From the NCBI GenBank assembly GCA_947480815.1, contig CANKEA010000001.1, forward strand, positions 1 through 23,016: a stretch of 23,016 nucleotides of DNA, in the 5' to 3' direction. Within the stretch, counting starts at the first letter, position 1. Every line of letters begins with the position of its first letter. Under the pieces are notes generated by a model that was not told where the DNA came from, did not search any database, and saw nothing but the letters and a program-made list of their open reading frames with translations. A program made the position numbers and the translations under genes. This document shows, one piece after another, positions 17,264 through 23,016 of this stretch. The stretch is from Caulobacterales bacterium. GTDB lineage: Bacteria; Pseudomonadota; Alphaproteobacteria; Caulobacterales; Caulobacteraceae.

Positions 17264-18049
17264 TTGAGTGTGACCAAGCTGAACACCGCCACGGTCGTGA
17301 TCGTCGATACCCAGTCCTACAGCCTGGGAAAATATGCCCTGGATCGAACGTTGCAGTCGTTCGCGGCCGACGAGGTCATGGTTTTCAGTGATAGACCCGA
17401 CGCCTGGGGGCCATACGGGGTCACCGCTGTTGAGACAATATCCGCCCTCTCAGATTACAACCGGATCATCCTGAACAGCCTGCCTGACCGCCTGTAAACA
17501 GATTTCGCGCTGGTGATTCAGTTCGACGGGTTTGCAGTCAACCCGTCTGCATTCACCGACCAATTCTTCGATTTTGATTATATCGGCGCGCCCTGGGCTG
17601 CCGGGCTCATACCGGGCCGGGGTGTCATGGTTGGAAACGGTGGGTTCAGCCTGAGGTCGAAGCGGCTGATCGATAGCGTGGCGAGACACGGGTCGGAGAT
17701 TGACTTCGATCTCGCCGAGGACGCCACTATCTGCATAGAGCTAAGGGATCGGCTCGAAACCGACAACAAAATCGCGTTCGCTCCAGTCGAGGTCGCGCGA
17801 CAGTTCTCCATCGAATCTGACCGATCAGTGCGTGTTACCCCGTTCGGCTTTCACGGCCTTCATATCCTGCCGATGATCTATGGCGACGACTATCCCGTCC
17901 TGATTGAGAACCTTCCGGCGCGATGCCTTCGGGAGGGATCCTATCAGTTGAGCAATCTGAGGATGGGATTTTCCAACCTGGGTGACGCGGCGAAAGCCCT
18001 GCTTGAGCGAAAGGTCGCTCAGTCAAATGCACAGGCGTTTCTGCCCTAG
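17264..18049 (+). pseudogene. DUF5672-like gene interrupted by one in-frame TAA (codon 78)
   Basis: One reading frame runs from a TTG at 17264 (or GTG at 17270) to the TAG at 18047-18049, broken only by a TAA at 17495-17497. The upstream part (VVIVDTQSYSLGKYALDRTLQSF ... VFSDRPDAWG) and the downstream part (TDFALVIQFDGFAVNP, DYIGAPW, VGNGGFSLRSKRLID, EDATICIELRDRLE) together read like a complete DUF5672 protein of about 261 residues. DUF5672 members resemble glycosyltransferases and are often linked to surface polysaccharides; their reaction is not established. No frameshift is needed, so this is either a recent nonsense mutation, a sequence error or, less likely, readthrough. A GTG at 17513 could start a C-terminal fragment of 178 residues. 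The stop shares CTAG with the convergent HPr gene stop. Confidence 0.75.
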
Positions 18050-18327
18050 CGCTCTTCGTCGAACTTGTCGGCCACCAGGGCGGTCAGCGCCTCCAGCGCC
18101 TCTTCCGCCTGCGGACCAGTTGCGGTGATATCGATGCAGCAGCCAATGCCTGCGGCCAGCATCATCAGGCCCATGATCGAGCGGGCGTTGACGGTGGTTC
18201 CGTCCTTACTGACCTGGACTTCCGCGTCGAACCCGGCGGCGAGCTTGACGAATTTTGCAGAGGCGCGGGCGTGCAGACCCCGCTGGTTGGCGATCTTGAC
18301 GGTTCGGCTTGCCGCCGCTTCGCTCAT
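18046..18327 (-). CDS. ptsH: HPr phosphocarrier protein
   Basis: HPr is the histidine phosphocarrier of the phosphotransferase system. The 93-residue protein has the active histidine in RGLHARASAKFV (H19) and the regulatory serine in NARSIMGLMMLAA (S50), the target of HPr kinase/phosphorylase. No sugar-specific PTS permease is encoded nearby, so this belongs to the alphaproteobacterial regulatory branch rather than to sugar uptake. It is the last gene of the operon; its start overlaps the EIIA stop by 4 bp. Its stop shares the palindrome CTAG with the convergent DUF5672-like gene. Confidence 0.95.
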   Translation of the reverse strand: MSEAAASRTVKIANQRGLHARASAKFVKLAAGFDAEVQVSKDGTTVNARSIMGLMMLAAGIGCCIDITATGPQAEEALEALTALVADKFDEER

Positions 18328-18728
18328 TTTTCTCCCGCCAGAACGTAGGAGGCGACAGAGATGTATTTACGTCCGGCCTCCTGGGCCGCGGCGACGCAAG
18401 TTTCGAGCGGTTCGCGCGGACGCACGCTCGCCAATTTTATCAGCATCGGCAGGTTCAGTCCGGCGATCACCTCGGCACGGGTCTGTTCCATCACCGAAAT
18501 GGCCAGGTTCGACGGCGTGCCGCCGAACATATCCGTCAGCAGAATGACCCCACCGCCGTCATCGACCGCAGCGCAGGACTTGAGAATGTCGCGGCGCCGA
18601 CGCTCCATATCGTCATCCGGCCCAATGCATATGGCCTCGACCCCGCGTTGCGGGCCGACCACATGCTCCATCGCGGAGACAAATTCCTCCGCCAGACGCC
18701 CGTGCGTCACGATCACGAGCCCAATCAT
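18324..18728 (-). CDS. PTS EIIA component, mannose (EIIA-Man/PtsM) family
   Basis: This is a single-domain, 134-residue mannose-type EIIA. The N-terminus MIGLVIVTHGRLAEEFV contains the phosphorylated histidine (H9), followed by the family's VILLTDMFGGTPSNLAI core and GLNLPMLIKLAS. Without EIIB, EIIC or EIID partners it cannot act as a sugar importer; in alphaproteobacteria such proteins accept phosphate from HPr and are thought to signal. The ATG has GAAGG about 10 bp upstream. The gap to hprK is 62 bp, where rapZ sits in some related operons; no remnant of it is seen here. Confidence 0.94.
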   Translation of the reverse strand: MIGLVIVTHGRLAEEFVSAMEHVVGPQRGVEAICIGPDDDMERRRRDILKSCAAVDDGGGVILLTDMFGGTPSNLAISVMEQTRAEVIAGLNLPMLIKLASVRPREPLETCVAAAQEAGRKYISVASYVLAGEK

Positions 18729-18790
18729 CTACGAACCTTCAACCGATCCCCCGGCCGCAGCGTTGCAAGCGCGAAGACCTCTTGATACGC

Positions 18791-19228
18791 TTATAATTTG
18801 GTGTCTCCAAGATGGGCGAGGGCGTGACTTAGTTTCGCAAGTGCAGCGGGTTCAAAAGGCCACAGCGTCAGCTGGGGTAAACAAACGCTCAGCCGGTCGG
18901 TTTGTTCCGGATCGGGCAGGCGTTCCACCGAATCGGGGCCTGGAGCGCAGCGGAAGATCAGGTCAATCTGCGCCATCGCTAAGGTGGCATGGGGCACAAT
19001 CCCCACGCCGCGCGCCTCGATCAGTCCGGACAGGGTTTCCGGTGCCCTCCCCCAGAGGTGCTCGCCGCTGGACCAGAGCAAAACCCGATCGTCGGCGACC
19101 AGCCTCCAGCCGGCCTCCATGGCGCGCAAGGCCAGGTCGCTCTTGCCTGATCCAGGGGGCCCCTCGATCAGCACGCCATGCCAGCGGCCCCGTGTCCAAG
19201 TGGCGATTAGGCCTGCATGGGCGATCAA
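18791..19228 (-). CDS. hprK: HprK, HPr kinase/phosphorylase (short alphaproteobacterial form)
   Basis: HprK phosphorylates and dephosphorylates HPr on its regulatory serine. At 145 residues it is the catalytic-domain-only form usual in alphaproteobacteria; the N-terminal domain of the Gram-positive enzyme is missing. Visible motifs are Walker A GPPGSGKS (23-30, K29), the acidic pair in LVADDRV (46-47), and the HprK signature GRAPETLSGLIEARGVGI (60-77). The start overlaps the chvG stop by 4 bp. Its position between the ChvG kinase gene and EIIA/HPr suggests that the two-component system and PTS branch are expressed together. Confidence 0.94.
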   Translation of the reverse strand: MIAHAGLIATWTRGRWHGVLIEGPPGSGKSDLALRAMEAGWRLVADDRVLLWSSGEHLWGRAPETLSGLIEARGVGIVPHATLAMAQIDLIFRCAPGPDSVERLPDPEQTDRLSVCLPQLTLWPFEPAALAKLSHALAHLGDTKL

Positions 19229-20892
19229 TGGCCTACCCCATGCGGGGCGTCAGGCAGGTCGATGAGAAAGCGCGCGCCGGCCACCGATCCATCCGGATTC
19301 AGCCGGCTTTCTGCCCGCACTTCGCCGCCGTACGCCGTGATGATCTGACGAGCAATAGACAGGCCCAGGCCACTATTGCCGCCAAAGGCTTGGCCCTTGG
19401 GCCGGGCGGTATAGAAGCGCTCGAACACGGTTTCCAAATTGTCCGGCGGCACGCCGGGGCCCTCGTCATCGACGTAGATGACGACGCGCCCCTTGGCGCT
19501 GGTGGCGCTGAGGCTCACCGTCCCGCCTGGCGGACTGAAGGAGCGGGCGTTGTCGATGAGATTGCGCAGCACCTGGCCCAGCGGATTCTCGCGCGCCATG
19601 ACCACGGCGGGCACCACCATCCGCAGCGTGCGGTCGCCGGTATAGCGCACATGCACGCCCAGCGGTCCGGACCCCGGCTTAACCTGGGCTTCGTATAGGT
19701 TGGCAATCTCGGTCAGTAGGCGCTCCACGTCGATAGGTTCGGGCGGGTCGCGTGATAGTTCCGCGTCGATGCGCGAGGCGTTAGAAATGTCGGTGATAAG
19801 CCGGTCCAGCCGCCCTGCATCTTGTTTGATGATGCCCAGCAGGCGATTGATCACCGCGGGGTCGGTGACTAGGTCGAGCGTCTCCACGGCTGAGCGGATC
19901 GAGGTCAGCGGGTTGCGGATCTCGTGCGCCACATCGGCGGCGAAGCGTTCGGTGGCGTCCATGCGCTCAGACTGTGCATGGGTCATGTCGGCCAGCGCGC
20001 GCGCCAGATCGCCCAGTTCGTCGTCGCGGCGGGCGATATCGGGCAGGCTCATCTCGCGCTCGCCGGCCAGGCGTACCCGGTCGGCGGCCCGGGCTAGGCG
20101 TAGCACGGGCCGCGCCACCAAGCGGTTGAGCATCAGCGAAGACGTCAGGGTCGCGGTAATGGCGATCAGGATGAACGGCACTAGGGCGGCCCGCTGCGCG
20201 GCCACGATCTTGTCGACGTCGTCGGCCTCTAGGGTGAGCACTCCCAAGACTGCGGCCACATGCTGGATTGGCATGGAGACTGAGACCACCCGGTCTCCGG
20301 TCTCCGTAAACCGCACACCCGCCACGGGATGGCCCGCTAGGGCAGCCTTGAGTTCGACGGCAAGTCCGGCTTGGGCGCTGGCCAGGGCGCGTGGGTCATG
20401 ATCCTTTCGGATCATCAGCGGCAAGGGCTTCTCGCCGGGCGCGCGCGCGCGGGCCAGGGCGCGCGCCTCCACCCGGTCGGCAACGGCCTCGGAATCGGCC
20501 ACCAGTTGGCCGGCGGAATCGAACAGGCGGGCCCGCTGTCCTCGCGGAATGAATAGGATCTGTAGAAATTCGCTGGCTTGCTGGGCTTTCAGCGCCGGCG
20601 CCGGATCCCCCACGGTGGCTGTCTCGTCCAGCACCTTGACGATAAACTGGCCCTGGGTGGTCAAGCCGTCGATCCGCGCCTGAATCAGCCCGCGACGCAG
20701 CTCGTTCAGCACCAAGGCGCCGGCGATCAGGATCGCCAGCCCCACCAGATTCAAAAGAATGATCAGCCGTCCGAGCTTTGACCCCGCAGGTAGCGGGCCA
20801 GCGAAGCGGCGCGCGAGCCCCTTGTCTCCGGGACTCGCGGCGGCGGTTTCGCCCTTCTCGTCAGGATTCTCGGTAACGGTAGCCAACGCCAT
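19225..20892 (-). CDS. chvG: ChvG/ExoS-type sensor histidine kinase
   Basis: ChvG is an inner-membrane sensor that responds to acid or cell-envelope stress in alphaproteobacteria and phosphorylates ChvI. The 555-residue protein has a cytoplasmic N-terminus, TM1 (about 42-64), a periplasmic domain (about 65-235) containing the ChvG-type segment with [12 protein letters not shown] and [18 protein letters not shown]2 (about 236-256), HAMP, an H-box [23 protein letters not shown] (H323), N-box [12 protein letters not shown] (N448), G1 DDEGPGVP and G2 GLGLSIA. The ATG at 20892 overlaps the end of chvI by 32 bp; its ribosome binding site is weak and a slightly later start is possible. Gene symbol by analogy with the rhizobial and Caulobacter system. 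Confidence 0.94.
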   Translation of the reverse strand: MALATVTENPDEKGETAAASPGDKGLARRFAGPLPAGSKLGRLIILLNLVGLAILIAGALVLNELRRGLIQARIDGLTTQGQFIVKVLDETATVGDPAPALKAQQASEFLQILFIPRGQRARLFDSAGQLVADSEAVADRVEARALARARAPGEKPLPLMIRKDHDPRALASAQAGLAVELKAALAGHPVAGVRFTETGDRVVSVSMPIQHVAAVLGVLTLEADDVDKIVAAQRAALVPFILIAITATLTSSLMLNRLVARPVLRLARAADRVRLAGEREMSLPDIARRDDELGDLARALADMTHAQSERMDATERFAADVAHEIRNPLTSIRSAVETLDLVTDPAVINRLLGIIKQDAGRLDRLITDISNASRIDAELSRDPPEPIDVERLLTEIANLYEAQVKPGSGPLGVHVRYTGDRTLRMVVPAVVMARENPLGQVLRNLIDNARSFSPPGGTVSLSATSAKGRVVIYVDDEGPGVPPDNLETVFERFYTARPKGQAFGGNSGLGLSIARQIITAYGGEVRAESRLNPDGSVAGARFLIDLPDAPHGVGH

Positions 20893-21568
20893 AAAGGGTC
20901 TCTATCGCGTCGAACACCTTGTCGACTTGGCGGAACTTCTTGCGCCTCCGCTTGATGTGGCTGTCGATCGTCCGGTCATCAACGTACACTTGATCATCGT
21001 AAGCGGCGTCCATCAGGTTGTCGCGGCTTTTAACGAAACCGGGCCGGGCTGCTAGCGACTGCAACAACAGGAATTCGGTGACGGTAAGCCGCACCGGCTT
21101 ATTGTCCCACAGACAATCATGTCGATCCGGGTCAAGGGTCAGCCGGCCACGTTTGATAGCGTTGCTTGCCGCGGAGGGATCGGCAGTTGTACCGCCAGCC
21201 GTGTCTATTCCTGCCCGTCGCAGAACGGCCTTCACCCGTTCCAGCAACAGCCGCTGGCTGAAGGGTTTGTGGATATAGTCGTCAGCGCCGAGATTGAATC
21301 CGAGAATTTCGTCGATCTCGTCATCCTTACTGGTCAGCATGATCACTGGAATTTCGGTGCCAGAGCGAACCCGCCGCAGCACCTCCATGCCGTCGAGGCG
21401 CGGCATTTTAACGTCCAGGATCACCAGATCCGGTGGATCGGCCTCTATCGCTGCGAGGCCAGAAACCCCATCAAAATAGGCTTTCACGGCGTGTCCGTGG
21501 CTTTCCAGCGCCAGGGAAATGGACGCCACGATGTTCTCGTCGTCATCAACCAGAGTAATCTTGGCCAT
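20861..21568 (-). CDS. chvI: ChvI, OmpR-family response regulator
   Basis: ChvI is the DNA-binding partner of ChvG. The 235-residue protein has an N-terminal receiver domain with the acidic pocket (DDD at 8-10), phospho-acceptor D52 ([12 protein letters not shown]), the switch Thr in VIMLTSKDD and the lysine in YIHKPF. The C-terminal winged helix (about 135-235) has the characteristic ChvI recognition region [33 protein letters not shown]. Length is normal. The ATG is preceded by an AAGG ribosome binding site. It leads the operon, and the adjacent gap of about 480 bp must contain its promoter. It appears to be the regulator for all downstream genes through co-transcription. Confidence 0.95.
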   Translation of the reverse strand: MAKITLVDDDENIVASISLALESHGHAVKAYFDGVSGLAAIEADPPDLVILDVKMPRLDGMEVLRRVRSGTEIPVIMLTSKDDEIDEILGFNLGADDYIHKPFSQRLLLERVKAVLRRAGIDTAGGTTADPSAASNAIKRGRLTLDPDRHDCLWDNKPVRLTVTEFLLLQSLAARPGFVKSRDNLMDAAYDDQVYVDDRTIDSHIKRRRKKFRQVDKVFDAIETLYGVGYRYRES

Positions 21569-22049
21569 GGTCGCCTTCGTTCCAAACGGGCTCGTCCCGT
21601 CTTCAATCTATTAATTGCGCCTTCTGGGCGCCAGTAAGGCGTTCGAGAACATCCTTTTAAGGTATTGGGTGCAGGTTTCTGTTTCCGCGCTGTGCGGACT
21701 TTGGGTCACCAAGCGCGGCGTCCAACGCGAACTCTACATCCGCAAGACCCCCGCTTCGTCTTGGGCGCTGGAACGTTCGTCCGAACCGGCGGTTATGCTG
21801 CGGAGCCTGGTCAGCACCCCGATCAATGGGCTTCCTATTTTGAACGCGACTTGAGGTGTTTCGAGGTCTTTACCCGGCCGACGCTAACCCGGTAAGGCAA
21901 CAAGGATCTGCGACATTCCGCCACAGATCGTCATGGCTGAGCTGTCGCCGCGCGTATATTGGGCAAGCTACACTATATAACTTTCTTGATGCCGGAGACC
22001 TTTAAGTCGCGCCGCCGGCGGCGACGAAAGCCAGATTCGGAGATTGATC
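21569..22049. other. About 480-bp gap upstream of chvI with no identified gene
   Basis: This separates the minus-strand chvI operon from the plus-strand DUF883 gene, so it should hold both promoters. In several related genomes pckA lies next to chvI, but nothing here resembles it. A plus-strand frame (21665-21895) could encode a 76-residue product with no recognised family; two plus frames stay open across the same stretch, so it may be a remnant. Visible small elements are a 5-bp hairpin (21617-21631), CCTTTTAAGG (21652-21661), and an AT-rich ACTATATA box at 21972-21979 that could be a -10 for the DUF883 gene but lacks a well-spaced -35. Confidence 0.4.
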
Positions 22050-22421
22050 ATGACCGACCTGCAACCCACCATCGCGGAAGCCAAGAAGGCCAAAGCTACG
22101 GCCGAAAGCGTCGCTGACCACGCTGAACGCAGCTTCGCCGAAGCCGCCGACCTCGCCCGCGCCAAGTTGGCAAAGGGGCGCTCTGTCCTGCGTGAGGCCG
22201 CCATTCGGGTGGAAAAGAACCTGCATGATGGCGCGGATACTGTCCGCGCCCAAAGCCGCGCTTATATCGACAACGCCGGCCAGCATATCGACGAGGCCCA
22301 GCGTTACGTCGTCGACCGGGTTCGCGAGCGCCCGGTGGCCGCCACCCTGGCCGGCCTCGGAGTTGGTATCCTGCTTGGCATGCTTTTGGCCAATGTGGCC
22401 CGTCCGTCGGACCGCCGTTGA
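22050..22421 (+). CDS. DUF883 (ElaB/YqjD-like) membrane-anchored protein
   Basis: The 123-residue protein has a long charged, alanine-rich amphipathic helical N-terminal region (about 1-85, likely coiled coil) and a single C-terminal membrane helix (AATLAGLGVGILLGMLLANV, about 96-115) ending in a short basic tail. This is the DUF883 plan; E. coli relatives YqjD, ElaB and YgaM are inner-membrane tail-anchored proteins linked to stationary phase, and YqjD binds ribosomes. I chose ATG 22050 (GGAG 9 bp upstream) over the TTG two codons earlier. Its TGA stop overlaps the TTG start of the next gene, implying joint function and coupled translation. Confidence 0.9.
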   Translation: MTDLQPTIAEAKKAKATAESVADHAERSFAEAADLARAKLAKGRSVLREAAIRVEKNLHDGADTVRAQSRAYIDNAGQHIDEAQRYVVDRVRERPVAATLAGLGVGILLGMLLANVARPSDRR

Positions 22422-22825
22422 TTTTCGAAAAAACCCTCATAGCCCTCGCTGCCGCCGCCACGATCGTGGCGGCGGCGGGGGTCGCTGTGGTCGCGGCCGC
22501 GTTCGCCCTTTACGCCTTGCTTACCCCGCATCTCGGGGCCGCTGGAGCCGCGGCGGTGGTGGCCGCCAGTGCGGCCTTGTTGGTCGGGCTTGCCGCCCTG
22601 GTTGCCGCGGCCAAGGCCAAGTCGCATGCGAGCCGCGCTCGCTCCGCCGAGGGTCCTGACCTCGGCCTAATCTGGCAGGTCATTGAAATGGCCAAGCGGC
22701 GTCCGCTGCTGGCCGCCGGGGCCGCCCTCGCCGCTGCCGTCTTCGCCATGCGCAATCCCACCCTGCTGGCCGCCTTGGTCAAGGCCTTCCTCGACCCACG
22801 CACAGGTCCGCCTCCCAAGGCCTGA
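22418..22825 (+). CDS. Small holin-like integral membrane protein of unknown function
   Basis: The 135-residue product is very alanine-rich with two adjacent hydrophobic helices (about 11-35 and 40-66), a charged middle (AKAKSHASRARSAEGPD), and a third hydrophobic stretch near the C-terminus (about 94-120). It resembles the small 'phage holin family' or Act206-type membrane proteins that often accompany DUF883 genes; this says nothing about a phage origin. The TTG start lies within the DUF883 stop (TTGA), which explains the absence of its own ribosome binding site. A shared role at the envelope is inferred from the pairing. Confidence 0.75.
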   Translation: MIFEKTLIALAAAATIVAAAGVAVVAAAFALYALLTPHLGAAGAAAVVAASAALLVGLAALVAAAKAKSHASRARSAEGPDLGLIWQVIEMAKRRPLLAAGAALAAAVFAMRNPTLLAALVKAFLDPRTGPPPKA

Positions 22826-22837
22826 CGGAGCCGAAAT

Positions 22838-22875
22838 CTAAGGCCGCCTTGGCGACGCTGTTACAGCGGCCTTAG
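22838..22875. terminator. Inverted repeat between convergent genes (bidirectional terminator-like)
   Basis: CTAAGGCCGC (22838-22847) is the exact reverse complement of GCGGCCTTAG (22866-22875), giving a 10-bp stem with an 18-nt loop. It spans nearly all of the 46-bp gap between the holin-like gene and the minus-strand gene at the right edge, and its right arm includes that gene's stop codon. Confidence 0.6.
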
Positions 22876-23016
22876 GCCGCAACGCGGAAGTCGGGGTTGC
22901 GCCTGCAGAATTCCGGCCGCCCCGTCAGGGGTGTGAAGACGTCCGCTCCGGCGGCGGCCGTCTCGTGAGACCCCAGCACCAACAGGCCGTTGCGGGAAAG
23001 GCGCGTTGCCAAGGGC
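22872..23016 (-). CDS. C-terminus of a probable CheR-like methyltransferase (cut by the window edge)
   Basis: The minus strand is open from the window edge to a TAA at 22872-22874 and encodes 47 residues. The segment LSRNGLLVLGSHETAAAGADVF matches the pattern near the end of CheR-type SAM-dependent methyltransferases, where a strand 'L.pGG.L.lGhSE' precedes the last strand of the domain; here the order is GSHE. CheR methylates glutamates of chemoreceptors, and CheR-like domains also occur in other signalling proteins. The last residues (FCRRNPDFRVAA) are basic and variable. Too little is visible to judge domain layout, and another Rossmann methyltransferase is possible. Confidence 0.5.
   Translation of the reverse strand, partial: PLATRLSRNGLLVLGSHETAAAGADVFTPLTGRPEFCRRNPDFRVAA

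Noticed and set aside
21770..21794. EcfG (general stress sigma factor) promoter GGAAC-N16-GGTT
   Set aside because: The -10 differs from CGTT and the site lies about 255 bp from the nearest downstream gene start; one near-match in this much sequence is weak evidence, so it is only mentioned under the gap finding.
22418..22825. Prophage holin
   Set aside because: No phage genes, lysin or integrase are nearby, and the gene is coupled to a chromosomal DUF883 gene; the name reflects family labels only.

Overview
This window looks like a chromosomal segment of an alphaproteobacterium, most likely of the order Caulobacterales (Caulobacter/Phenylobacterium-like). The basis is the neighbourhood ubiB-ubiE <> mutM ... 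rpsT-dnaA, DnaA and ubiquinone enzymes of alphaproteobacterial type, a ChvI/ChvG-HprK-EIIA-HPr cluster, a rpsT promoter matching the Caulobacter housekeeping consensus (TTGACGS-N10-14-GCTANAWC), and GANTC (CcrM-type) sites upstream of dnaA. GC content is high throughout. The genus is not resolved. No rRNA, tRNA, CRISPR array, insertion sequence or prophage was found.

Layout. Positions 1-283 hold nothing recognisable. 284-2560 (minus): ubiE-ubiB, ubiquinone biosynthesis. 2627-3493 (plus): mutM, divergent from ubiE. 3490-4269: a decayed TraB/GumN-family gene with at least four reading-frame changes. 4295-4721: rpsT with a good promoter, an intrinsic terminator whose loop contains the stop codon, and a second perfect hairpin. 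4722-5142: long dnaA upstream region. 5143-7760: dnaA-trmD-rplS, apparently one transcription unit, without the ffh/rpsP/rimM genes that often precede trmD. 7937-11081: leuC-leuD-leuB, with leuC possibly leaderless. 11064-11414 (minus): a small exported protein. 11565-12596: asd. A strong bidirectional hairpin separates asd from the minus-strand pair pdxY-serine hydrolase (12645-14632). ahcY (minus) is divergent from bioB (plus). 17264-18049: a DUF5672-like gene broken by one in-frame TAA.

18046-21568 (minus) is the compact operon chvI-chvG-hprK-EIIA(Man)-HPr. It joins an envelope-stress/acid-sensing two-component system to a regulatory phosphotransferase branch that lacks sugar permeases. 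After a gap of about 480 bp comes a pair of small membrane proteins (DUF883/ElaB-YqjD type and a holin-like or Act206-like protein) with overlapping stop and start. The right edge cuts the C-terminus of a probable CheR-like methyltransferase on the minus strand.

Most of the window is housekeeping: replication initiation, translation, leucine, aspartate-family and biotin biosynthesis, the SAM cycle and ubiquinone. I see no convincing new defence or mobile system. The points worth a second look are the two pseudogenes, the dnaA-trmD-rplS coupling, the leaderless leuC promoter, several unusual hairpins, and the unexplained gaps at 1-283 and 21569-22049.
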